Positions 25,948-34,437 of a DNA stretch of 64,000 nucleotides are shown here, in pieces. Source of the DNA: an uncultured Vampirovibrio sp. (GTDB taxonomy: Bacteria; Cyanobacteriota; Vampirovibrionia; Gastranaerophilales; Gastranaerophilaceae); the NCBI GenBank assembly GCA_910583875.1, contig CAJTXT010000001.1:682001-746000 (forward strand), written 5' to 3'. The number at the start of each line of letters is the position of its first letter. The stretch's first letter is position 1. A model generated the notes under the pieces. It did not search any database, was not told the origin of the DNA, and saw nothing but the letters and a program-made list of their open reading frames with translations. Both the position numbers and the translations under genes were made by a program.

Positions 25948-28560
25948 ATGATAGATTTTAACAGATTGACTGATTACACTAAAGAAATAATATATTCTGC
26001 GCAGCAAATAATGTACAGATACCGAAACTCTCAGCTGGAGCCTTTACATATTATGCTTGCAATAGCTGAAGATAATGAAGGCATTGCAAAAGATTATTGC
26101 GAAGAACTTAAAATTAATAACGATAACTTTAAACATCAAGTGGTTAATGAAATATCGCAATTACCGCAGGTGCAGACATCAAACCCTAATCAACAGTTAT
26201 ATTTATCTCAAATGACTAATAATATGTTTGATTTGGCACAAGAGAATGCAGACAGCCTAAAAGATTCTTTTATAAGCATTGAACATATCTTAATGGCTAT
26301 GACAGAACTAACGGGTTCTAAAATTCAGCAAATATTGAATAATAACAGAGTTAATAAAAATTCAATATTAAATGCAATGAAGAAAGTAAGAGGTAACAGA
26401 AAAGTGGATTCTAAAAACGCAGAAGATTCATACAAAGCTTTAGAAAAATATTCAACCGATTTAACTGCAATGGCACGCAAAGGTAAATTAGACCCTGTAA
26501 TAGGTCGTGATGATGAAATAAGACGTGTAATTCAAGTATTAAACAGAAAAACTAAAAATAACCCTGTTTTAATAGGTGAACCCGGTGTTGGTAAGACAGC
26601 TATTATTGAAGGTTTGGCTCAAAGAATAATAAGAGGTGATGTTCCTGAAAACTTAAAAGATAGTAAATTAATTTCTCTTGATTTAGGTGCATTAATTGCA
26701 GGTGCTAAATTTAGAGGCGAATTTGAAGAACGTTTGAAGGCCGTTTTAAAAGAAGTTGAAGATTCTAACGGCGAAATAATAATGTTTATAGATGAACTTC
26801 ATACAGTAGTAGGTGCAGGCGCAACAGAAGGTTCAACGGATGCAGGCAATTTGTTAAAACCAATGCTGGCGCGCGGCACTTTAAGATGTATTGGTGCAAC
26901 AACAGTTAATGAATATCGTAAATATATTGAAAAAGACCCTGCATTAGAAAGACGTTTCCAACCTGTAATGGTAGATGAACCGTCTATTGAAGATACCATA
27001 AGTATTTTAAGAGGTTTAAAACAGCGTTATGAAGTTCACCATGGAGTCAGAATTAAAGACTCTGCGCTTGTAGCAGCAGCAAAGCTTTCAGATAGATATA
27101 TTACAGATAGATTCTTGCCTGATAAAGCTATTGACCTTGTTGATGAAGCTGCTTCATCATTGAGAATTGAAATAGATTCAATGCCCGAAGAGCTTGATAT
27201 GCTTGTACGTCAAAAAATGCAATTGGAAATTGAACGCGAAGCATTGAAACAAGAGGAAAATTCAGATAATGCAGAAAAAATTCAAAATATTGATAATATT
27301 TTAAAAGATTTGAATGAAAAAATAGATAAATTAAAAACTCAATGGGAATTTGAAAAGAAAAGCATACAAGGTGAAGCTTCAATTAAAGAAGAAATAGAAA
27401 AAGTAAAAATAGAAATTGAAGCGGCAGAACGTGATATGGACTTGCAAAAAGCCGCAGAGCTCAAATATGGCAAGTTAATGGCGCTTGAAAAACAACTTAG
27501 TGAAGTAAATACAACTGAACAAGAACATAAAAATACTTTATTAAAAGAAGAAATTGATGAAGATGATATCGCAGAAATTGTAAGCAAATGGACAGGCATT
27601 GCCGTTAATAAACTGCTTGAAAGTGAAATGCAAAAGCTTGTACAAATGGAAGATTTCCTGCATAAGCGTGTTGTAGGTCAAGATGAAGCTGTTGAAGTTG
27701 TATCAGACGCCATACGTCGTGCACGTTCAGGTTTAAAAGACCCAAATCGTCCGATTGGTACATTCATTTTCTTAGGACCAACCGGTGTTGGTAAAACTGA
27801 ACTTGCAAAAGCTTTAGCAGAATTCATGTTTAATGATGAAGATGCGTTAATTAGAATTGATATGTCAGAATATATGGAAAAACATACTGTAGCAAGATTA
27901 ATCGGCGCGCCTCCCGGATATGTTGGTTATGATGAAGGCGGTCAATTAACTGAACAGGTTAGACGTAAGCCATATTCTGTTGTGCTTTTTGATGAAATTG
28001 AAAAAGCTCACCCTGATGTGTTTAATATAATGCTCCAAATCTTTGATGACGGAAGATTAACAGATTCTAAAGGCAGAACAGTTGACTTTAAAAATACTTT
28101 AATTATATTAACAAGTAACATAGGTAGTGAGATAATTCTGAAAAATACATTAGAATCAATGCTTTCTGAAAAGCAGGCAGAACAAACAAAAGAAGAAGTT
28201 ATGGCTTTAATGCAGCAAAGATTTAAACCTGAATTCTTAAACAGAATTGATGAAATAGTATTCTTTAAAGCATTAACAATGGCTCAGTTGGCAAAAATTG
28301 TTGATATACAAGCTTCACACTTACGTAAACTTCTTTCTGAACAAGATATAACAATTGAAATTACAGATGAAGCAAAAGAATTTCTTGCTCAAAAAGGTTA
28401 TAACCCGATATATGGTGCTCGTCCTTTGAAAAGAACAATAAGACAATTAATAGAAAATCCGTTATCTAAGAAAATTCTAAAACAGGAAATTACTCCTCAT
28501 TCAAAAGTTACAATTGATGTAAATAATGATGAATTAGATTTTATATCAGAGAAATTATAA
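25948..28560 (+). CDS. clpB: ATP-dependent disaggregase ClpB
   Basis: Hexameric chaperone that, with DnaK, recovers aggregated proteins after heat stress. The 870 residues hold an N-domain (to about 150), AAA-1 with GEPGVGKT (near 211) and LLKPMLARG, a coiled-coil middle domain (about 400-540, including AAELKYGKLMALEKQL, which marks ClpB rather than ClpC/ClpA), and AAA-2 with GPTGVGKT (near 610) and GAPPGYVGYDEGG. There is no ClpP-binding loop evident. It has a strong AAAGAGGTG ribosome site and its own terminator. I see no CIRCE element upstream. Confidence 0.93.
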   Translation: MIDFNRLTDYTKEIIYSAQQIMYRYRNSQLEPLHIMLAIAEDNEGIAKDYCEELKINNDNFKHQVVNEISQLPQVQTSNPNQQLYLSQMTNNMFDLAQENADSLKDSFISIEHILMAMTELTGSKIQQILNNNRVNKNSILNAMKKVRGNRKVDSKNAEDSYKALEKYSTDLTAMARKGKLDPVIGRDDEIRRVIQVLNRKTKNNPVLIGEPGVGKTAIIEGLAQRIIRGDVPENLKDSKLISLDLGALIAGAKFRGEFEERLKAVLKEVEDSNGEIIMFIDELHTVVGAGATEGSTDAGNLLKPMLARGTLRCIGATTVNEYRKYIEKDPALERRFQPVMVDEPSIEDTISILRGLKQRYEVHHGVRIKDSALVAAAKLSDRYITDRFLPDKAIDLVDEAASSLRIEIDSMPEELDMLVRQKMQLEIEREALKQEENSDNAEKIQNIDNILKDLNEKIDKLKTQWEFEKKSIQGEASIKEEIEKVKIEIEAAERDMDLQKAAELKYGKLMALEKQLSEVNTTEQEHKNTLLKEEIDEDDIAEIVSKWTGIAVNKLLESEMQKLVQMEDFLHKRVVGQDEAVEVVSDAIRRARSGLKDPNRPIGTFIFLGPTGVGKTELAKALAEFMFNDEDALIRIDMSEYMEKHTVARLIGAPPGYVGYDEGGQLTEQVRRKPYSVVLFDEIEKAHPDVFNIMLQIFDDGRLTDSKGRTVDFKNTLIILTSNIGSEIILKNTLESMLSEKQAEQTKEEVMALMQQRFKPEFLNRIDEIVFFKALTMAQLAKIVDIQASHLRKLLSEQDITIEITDEAKEFLAQKGYNPIYGARPLKRTIRQLIENPLSKKILKQEITPHSKVTIDVNNDELDFISEKL

Positions 28561-28583
28561 ATAAACGTACACACATTACTAAT

Positions 28584-28618
28584 AACCCGAAAGTTTAAGG
28601 ACTTTCGGGGTTTTCTTT
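28584..28618. terminator. Intrinsic terminator after clpB
   Basis: CCCGAAAGT (28586-28594) and ACTTTCGGG (28601-28609) form a 9-bp stem with a 6-base loop, followed by TTTTCTTT. The stem overlaps the last codons of the convergent small gene at 28595. Confidence 0.88.
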
Positions 28619-28885
28619 ACTAAAGTTTCCATGTAGCGTTTTCCAAAAACTTTTAATTCTGCTTCCGATTGAATCCAGCTCTACCATTAATAAATCATCT
28701 TCATCTTCATTGTGCTCTTTCTTTGTTGAAAGTTCAAAAACATCATTTTCTTGTTTTTGTTCTTCATCCTTTTGTTTTTTCTCTTGTTGAAAATAACCTA
28801 AATTGCCGGCTCCTCCATCATTTGTGTGATGTGATTTTTGTATTGCCGGAATGTTTTCAGGACCATTATTTATGCTGAAGGACAT
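28595..28885 (-). CDS. Small highly charged hypothetical protein
   Basis: A 96-residue, hydrophilic product (EKKQKDEEQKQENDVFEL) likely to be largely disordered, with a more ordered end (DSIGSRIKSFWKTLHGNF). The ATG at 28885 has a very good AAGGAAGG site, which supports a real gene. Its 3' end runs into the clpB terminator. It lies at the edge of the effector-like island, and its N-terminus (MSFSINNGPENIP) has the same polar Ser/Asn style as other island proteins. No family recognised. Confidence 0.65.
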   Translation of the reverse strand: MSFSINNGPENIPAIQKSHHTNDGGAGNLGYFQQEKKQKDEEQKQENDVFELSTKKEHNEDEDDLLMVELDSIGSRIKSFWKTLHGNFSKENPESP

Positions 28886-29080
28886 ATTTTCCTTCCTTTC
28901 AGGAAAAGTAACACAATTGAGATTTTGTTCTCTATTTATATTATATACTACATTTGTAGAAAATTAAATCATGTAATTGAATGATTGTTAATATATGTAA
29001 ACATGTTTGAAATAAACTATCAACTTTTAACTTTTAGTACCGATAAAGTATATGTGGTTTAGTTATTTTAAAGGTCTTGT

Positions 29081-32000
29081 ATGTCTATAAATCCATTTGA
29101 AAGTTCGATAAATAAGTATTCATCGATATCAAATAGTGCGAATGTGAGTAAGGTAGATGATGTAAAGCTTTTTAATGAGTTTAATTTTGATGTTAATAAT
29201 CAACAAATTGGTACAGATAGGTTTTTGTATAGTGTTGATAATTTGTCTGCATCAAATAAAAAACTTTTGATAGAGTCATTAGAAGTAAGTTTGAATGATA
29301 TTGATGAAGAATTTAAAACCGCAAAAAAATCAAACGGATGGCTTTCTGGTGCTTGGGATAAGTTTAAAGATGTTACTCATATAGGTGCAGGTTCTAATAA
29401 GACTAAAAAAGAAATAGAAGTTTTAAAGAAATCAATAAAAGAACTAAACTCTAACCCTGATAAATTTGTAGAAACATATAAAAAAGTTACAGGAAAAGAA
29501 CTAACAGATGAAGATTTAACAAAACTGTTAAATGGTGAAATATCATTTAAAGATATATTAAAAGCAAATGAATCTTTAAATAAATATACAGAAGGCCAAA
29601 AAATGGTAACTGACGTTGTAGGCGATATCGTTTCAGGTATTGTCTCAGTTGGTGCGGTTGCTGTTGGAAGTGCCTTGGGAATATGTGCAGCTCCGTTTAC
29701 GGCAGGTGCTTCACTTGGTCTTGTGGCAGCAGGCTTAGGTGTCGGCGCAGCAGCTGGTGCGGCTGTTAAAGTTGCAATTAAAGGTTCAGATTGCATTGGT
29801 AATGAAAAGAAATATGAATTAAAAGATATTGGTTATGATTTAATAACCGGTTCGATAAACGGTGCTATGGGTCCTGTATCAAACGCAATAGGGGGGGCAA
29901 CAGGTACAGCAGTTATGAAGGCGATGGGTATGAAATCGCTCGAAACAACTGCAAAGAATGCTGTTGTTAAGATGACAGCTCAACGAGTAATAGCAACTGG
30001 TGCAGATATGGTTGTTGACGGTACAATTTCAGGTGCAACAGATGGATTTGCCAGAGCATTAGGTGAAGGCAGAATTGAAGATATTCCAAAAGAAATGATG
30101 ACAGGTGCAGTTGGTGGTGCAATTGCAGCTCCTATAATTGGCGGCGGCTTTAAAATTGCAGGTAAAGCCGGCAGTGCAGCAGGACATGCTATTCAAAAAG
30201 CTGTTGGAAAAGAAGTTAGCGAAAATGTTGGTGATGTTGTAGCTCGTGAAATCGGCGGAACTGTCGCTGGTGAAGTAGCTGAACAAACAGGTAAACAAAC
30301 TGCTGAAGTTGTTGGCGGTGAAGTAGCTGAGCAAGTTGGTAAAGAAACAGCAGAAAATATTGCAGGCGAAGCAGCAGAAAAAGCTGGCAAAGAAGTAGCT
30401 GAAAATATTGGCGGTGAAGTAGCAGAACAAACTGGAAAAGAAGCTGTTGAAACAGTTAATGATGGCATTGTAAATAATGTAATAAAAGAAGCTGATGATC
30501 CAATAGTAATTAATCAAGATATTAATAATAATGTTGATATAAATTTAAGTCCAACTGAAGCTCTTGATCCTACATCACTACCTCCAAGCCCTATAGATAC
30601 AGATGTTCATTCTAATGTACAAGATGTTACACCAGATACATCTAAAACTAAAGTTAATACTGGTGAACAAAATAGTCCTAGAATTTTAGTTGATGATGTT
30701 GATGTGGCTCAAAAAGCTAAAATTGATGCAAAAATTAGCGAGTTACAAGCAAAATCTAGTAAAATTTCTTTTGCAGATTTCAAGTTAGAAGATGGTTCAA
30801 CTTCAAAATTCATGATTTTTGAAGGTACTCAAGGCGGAAGTAATTCTGGATATTATGTAAAAAATACAAATACAGGTGAATTATTCTATGTAAAATATGC
30901 TTCTAAAACAGGCAAAGGAGGAGTTACTCAATCTCAAGCAGAAGTATTGTCATCTAAGTTATATAAACTTGCAGGTATTGATGTCCCAGAACTTTCACTA
31001 GTTGATGGACCTAATGGACAGAAAGCTATATTAAGTAAATTTATTCCAGACCTTCAAGGGGTAAATAAGGCTAATCCTCTTGTACATGAAGGATTTGGTA
31101 TGGATGCATTACTTGCAAATTGGGATGTAGTTGGACTTGGTTATGATAATACAGTAACTAATGGTTCTAAAGTTTTTCGTATTGATGTTGGCGGAACGCT
31201 TGATTTTAGGGCGCAAGGTGCTAAAAAACCATTTGGAAGTGTAGTTGATGAGCTTTCTTCATTAATTGATCCTAATATTAATCCACAATCTGCAAAAGTA
31301 TTTGCTTCTATGACACCTAGTGAAATGATTTCATCAATTAAAAAAGTTACTTCTATTAGTGATGATGAAATAATTAAACTTCTTAAATCAGAAGGTATGG
31401 AAAAATATACAGATGCAATATTAAAAAGAAAAGCATATTTGCAAGAATTTGTAGATATAGCTGACCAAATGCCTAATGCTAAAAATATGTCATTGCTGCA
31501 ATTTGCGAAAACTGTAAAAAATGAAACAACAAAAGCTACCATTGAAAAAGCAAATACTCAAGTTGAACTTGCTTTAATTCAAGAGTCTATTGATTCTGTA
31601 CAAGAACCTCAATTAAAACAATCATTACAAAAATTATTAGATGATAAATCATTATCAATCAAACAAAATGCTGTTAAACTTTATAAACCTATTTCTGAAA
31701 AAGATTTCTTAGCTTTAATGAAAAAAAGCGGACTTAAAAAAGGAATACAAGGAAATTATTATATAAATGTAACTTCTGATTTTGAGAAAAAAATATTGGA
31801 TACGTATGGTGCTTCTCTTGGTAATGATATTCTTTCTATTATTAAAAAGCCTATTTTACCATCAGAATTATCTGAAATGAGAAAATTTATGAATGTTGCT
31901 AATGGTAAATATGTTTCATATTGGCAAGATAATACTATAGATTTACTTGCATATTTTAAAGTACTTTCTAAAAATGCCTCTGATTCAAAATCATTGTTTG

Positions 32001-32686
32001 CTAATTTTGATAAAATTTCTGATCCACAATGGGCAGCAATTATGAATACAGTTTACGAAAAGGCACCTCAAGATGTTATTAATTCACTAAAATCATATAA
32101 AGGTATGGGCTATGGAATGATAAATGGTGAGTTAACTCAACAAAGACAAGCTGCATTAAACGGAAAGTTGTATACAATAGAGCCAAGTATCAAAAATAAA
32201 ATTGAAAAAATTTCGGCATATATTGATACACAACCTATAGAAGAAGCTATGCATGTATATCGTGGTGAAGGAACTGAAGTACTTGCCAGTTGTAAATTAA
32301 ATAATGGTAAAACCTTAAAAGAAGCAATTGAAGCTATACAATATGCTCCTGCTGATAAAAAACAGCAATTAATAAATGAAGTAATAGAAGATGTTCTAGA
32401 CAATAACTATGAGGCACATCAAGAAAGATTTATGTCTACTTCATTAGTTGGTGTTCCAGACTCTTTTAAAGATATTATCAGATGGGATCTTGAGTTGCCA
32501 GCAGGTACAAAAGGTGTTTTTATTGAAGGTGCAAATATTAATGCTGGATTAGCTAATGAAGTTGAATATTTGATACAAAAGGGCTCGGATATAACTATTA
32601 TTGGTATTGAATATATTCCAGCCAAAGGTTCTGATTCTGCATATTGGCAGTTAAAAGGTAAATTGAAAAATAATATAGCCGCTTAA
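29081..32686 (+). CDS. Large effector/toxin-like protein: shared hydrophobic module + kinase fold + ADP-ribosyltransferase
   Basis: The product has 1201 residues. Region 1 (about 50-365) is shared with the gene at 36708 and contains Gly/Ala-rich hydrophobic segments (DIVSGIVSVGAVAVGSALG). Region 2 (396-459) is four 16-residue repeats. Region 3 (about 574-790) looks like a PI-kinase/HipA-type fold: Gly-rich loop 582-590, K605, E621, NWDVVGLGYDN (D682, N690) and RIDVGG (D702). Region 4 (about 1048-1195) is an R-S-E ADP-ribosyltransferase: VYRGEG (R1061), FMSTS (1119-1121) and NEVEYL, whose E-x-E (E1160, E1162) suits arginine modification. There is no classical signal peptide. A DraG-type hydrolase gene lies 364 bp downstream on the other strand. 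Export route and target are unknown. Confidence 0.8.
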   Translation: MSINPFESSINKYSSISNSANVSKVDDVKLFNEFNFDVNNQQIGTDRFLYSVDNLSASNKKLLIESLEVSLNDIDEEFKTAKKSNGWLSGAWDKFKDVTHIGAGSNKTKKEIEVLKKSIKELNSNPDKFVETYKKVTGKELTDEDLTKLLNGEISFKDILKANESLNKYTEGQKMVTDVVGDIVSGIVSVGAVAVGSALGICAAPFTAGASLGLVAAGLGVGAAAGAAVKVAIKGSDCIGNEKKYELKDIGYDLITGSINGAMGPVSNAIGGATGTAVMKAMGMKSLETTAKNAVVKMTAQRVIATGADMVVDGTISGATDGFARALGEGRIEDIPKEMMTGAVGGAIAAPIIGGGFKIAGKAGSAAGHAIQKAVGKEVSENVGDVVAREIGGTVAGEVAEQTGKQTAEVVGGEVAEQVGKETAENIAGEAAEKAGKEVAENIGGEVAEQTGKEAVETVNDGIVNNVIKEADDPIVINQDINNNVDINLSPTEALDPTSLPPSPIDTDVHSNVQDVTPDTSKTKVNTGEQNSPRILVDDVDVAQKAKIDAKISELQAKSSKISFADFKLEDGSTSKFMIFEGTQGGSNSGYYVKNTNTGELFYVKYASKTGKGGVTQSQAEVLSSKLYKLAGIDVPELSLVDGPNGQKAILSKFIPDLQGVNKANPLVHEGFGMDALLANWDVVGLGYDNTVTNGSKVFRIDVGGTLDFRAQGAKKPFGSVVDELSSLIDPNINPQSAKVFASMTPSEMISSIKKVTSISDDEIIKLLKSEGMEKYTDAILKRKAYLQEFVDIADQMPNAKNMSLLQFAKTVKNETTKATIEKANTQVELALIQESIDSVQEPQLKQSLQKLLDDKSLSIKQNAVKLYKPISEKDFLALMKKSGLKKGIQGNYYINVTSDFEKKILDTYGASLGNDILSIIKKPILPSELSEMRKFMNVANGKYVSYWQDNTIDLLAYFKVLSKNASDSKSLFANFDKISDPQWAAIMNTVYEKAPQDVINSLKSYKGMGYGMINGELTQQRQAALNGKLYTIEPSIKNKIEKISAYIDTQPIEEAMHVYRGEGTEVLASCKLNNGKTLKEAIEAIQYAPADKKQQLINEVIEDVLDNNYEAHQERFMSTSLVGVPDSFKDIIRWDLELPAGTKGVFIEGANINAGLANEVEYLIQKGSDITIIGIEYIPAKGSDSAYWQLKGKLKNNIAA
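30266..30457 (+). repeat. Four tandem 48-bp coding repeats
   Basis: Four consecutive 16-codon units inside the large effector-like gene, of the type GGEVAEQTGKEAVETV, with changes at only a few positions. They would form an amphipathic helical spacer between the shared N-terminal module and the kinase fold. The unit number could vary between strains by slippage. Confidence 0.8.
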
Positions 32687-32740
32687 TGATATTGTTACAA
32701 AAAGATTAAAATGATACAAACACACAGAAAGGATTATATA

Positions 32741-33046
32741 ATGAATATTGACAGAAATGTTTCAAATACACCACGCGTATATAGAATTACAAGTGTAAAA
32801 CAAGGTCCACATTGTAAATCATTAAGAAATTTACAAAAGGATACATTTGAAAGAGCAAAGGGTACAACAGATATGGCTGATAATAATAATGATAATTTAA
32901 AATTTAAAAAAGTGAAAATTGCTTTCTATCCAGAAGATGTTGCGAAGATGGAGGGCATGACTCTGGAAGAAAGAATTCAATTTAAACAGCAGCTTAAAGC
33001 TCAAAATAGATATATTAGATTAGATGATGAACAAAAACCAGAATAA
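32741..33046 (+). CDS. Small hypothetical protein next to the ADP-ribosyltransferase gene
   Basis: I choose the ATG at 32741 because AGAAAGGAT sits at ideal spacing before it; an upstream ATG at 32711 lacks a site. The 101-residue product is basic at the start (NIDRNVSNTPRVYRITSVKQ) and charged at the end (EGMTLEERIQFKQQLKAQNR), with no membrane segment. It lies 54 bp downstream of the large gene in the same direction, the usual place for an immunity protein or secretion chaperone. Nothing in its sequence proves either. No family recognised. Confidence 0.6.
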   Translation: MNIDRNVSNTPRVYRITSVKQGPHCKSLRNLQKDTFERAKGTTDMADNNNDNLKFKKVKIAFYPEDVAKMEGMTLEERIQFKQQLKAQNRYIRLDDEQKPE

Positions 33047-33050
33047 GGAT

Positions 33051-34268
33051 TTATAATATATATCTTTTATCAGCGTCTTCAATTTCATTAGGTTTGTTAT
33101 ATAAATCTTGTGCTAATTGATTAAGTTCATTATTTAATTCTACTGTATTTTTCCATTTGGAAGGTATCTTATCTGCACCTAAGTATGCACCTAAGATATT
33201 TCCTGTAATAGCGCCTGTTGAATCGCTATCCCCATTATGATTAACAGACATAAGTAATGCTTTTTCAAAATTATCAGGTGATTTTAATGCGCAATATACA
33301 GCAATTGCAATAGCTTCATCACCACACCAGCCTTCACCTAGTTGCCTAATTGCTTTATCACTGTTAATATCTGAATGAGCAAGTTCTTTTGCTTGTTCTA
33401 ATAGATATAGCGTATCTTCATGCCCTTCATATTTTTTAAGGATTTCCATTGTTTTATCAACAGATTCTTCAAGTCCATTTCCGCTAACAAGGTTTGCAAT
33501 TATTCCAGATAAAACACCTGCTGATAAATATCCGCTTGGATGTCCATGCGTTAGAGCAGCGCAGCGTGCACCTGTTTCAAATGCAATTTCTGGGTTCTTA
33601 TAATATATTAAGCCAGCTGGTGCAACTCTCATAACACCACCGCAGCCCTTACTGTTATTTAGTGGATATTCAATAGAACCTTCCATTCCTGAATGTAAGG
33701 CATTCAAACAGGTTCCACCTGGAGCTCTATTTGCATATAAATCATTTATCTTTGATATCCAGCCTTTATCTTCTTTAGGTATTTGTCCTTTTTGAGTATT
33801 TAGCCAATCTTGATAAGAGTTAAGAACTATTCTCATATCTGGAATTTCATTTTCATCGAAATTCTTTATTGCAGATTTTAGTAATCCATCAGCAGTAAAT
33901 ATTGTCATTTGAGTGTCATCAGTAATTTCTGCTTTGCCATGTCTTACATCAAGGTCAGTTATTCCATTTTCTCCATAACGAGCTTGAATTTCTGGCATGT
34001 GATGAAACTCAATAGGCCAGCCTAAAGCATCACCTATAGCACCACCTACAAGGCAGCCTTGATATGTATCTAATGTATGTTTTTCACCTTCTATTTTAGA
34101 TATAGGTGTCATTTTATGTACTTCAATCTTTGAATATTGTGAGTTTGGAACATTATTTAAGTTACAGTCAGATGTTGTATATTCAGCTTGTTTAGAAGCT
34201 TCATCTTTTGCTTGTTTTTTCTGATTTAAAGAAAAATTATTAAAAAAATTCAAATTTCTAATGTCCAT
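33051..34268 (-). CDS. ADP-ribosylglycohydrolase (DraG/ARH family)
   Basis: Removes ADP-ribose from modified proteins, classically from arginine. The 405-residue protein has a polar 65-residue N-terminal extension, then the complete ARH fold: GCLVGGAIGDALGWPIEF (70-87), the metal site ITDDTQMT (115-122), GGVMRVAPAGL and the second metal site GDSDSTGAITGNILGAYLG near the end. The start at 34268 has an AGGGAG site; an ATG 24 bp upstream overlaps a TATAAT box. It is encoded between an ADP-ribosyltransferase gene and a kinase-like gene but on the opposite strand, so it has its own promoter. It may reverse the modification made by its neighbour. Confidence 0.88.
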   Translation of the reverse strand: MDIRNLNFFNNFSLNQKKQAKDEASKQAEYTTSDCNLNNVPNSQYSKIEVHKMTPISKIEGEKHTLDTYQGCLVGGAIGDALGWPIEFHHMPEIQARYGENGITDLDVRHGKAEITDDTQMTIFTADGLLKSAIKNFDENEIPDMRIVLNSYQDWLNTQKGQIPKEDKGWISKINDLYANRAPGGTCLNALHSGMEGSIEYPLNNSKGCGGVMRVAPAGLIYYKNPEIAFETGARCAALTHGHPSGYLSAGVLSGIIANLVSGNGLEESVDKTMEILKKYEGHEDTLYLLEQAKELAHSDINSDKAIRQLGEGWCGDEAIAIAVYCALKSPDNFEKALLMSVNHNGDSDSTGAITGNILGAYLGADKIPSKWKNTVELNNELNQLAQDLYNKPNEIEDADKRYIL

Positions 34269-34437
34269 TATAAACTCCCTATATGAGTACATTATATCAA
34301 ATAATTGAGATAAATAATTATTGCCCTTTTTTATAAATTTTATTCAATAATGTAATAAATTGTAAAGTTCTTTTTTATTTTTGTAAATTCTTATAATTTA
34401 CATATATTATATGTGTAATAGTAAATAAGGATTTTAT

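Noticed and set aside
30059..30517. Cys/Phe-rich open frames on the minus strand in the effector gene
   Set aside because: They mirror the tandem 48-bp repeats of the plus-strand gene; the odd composition comes from the complement of Ala/Glu codons.
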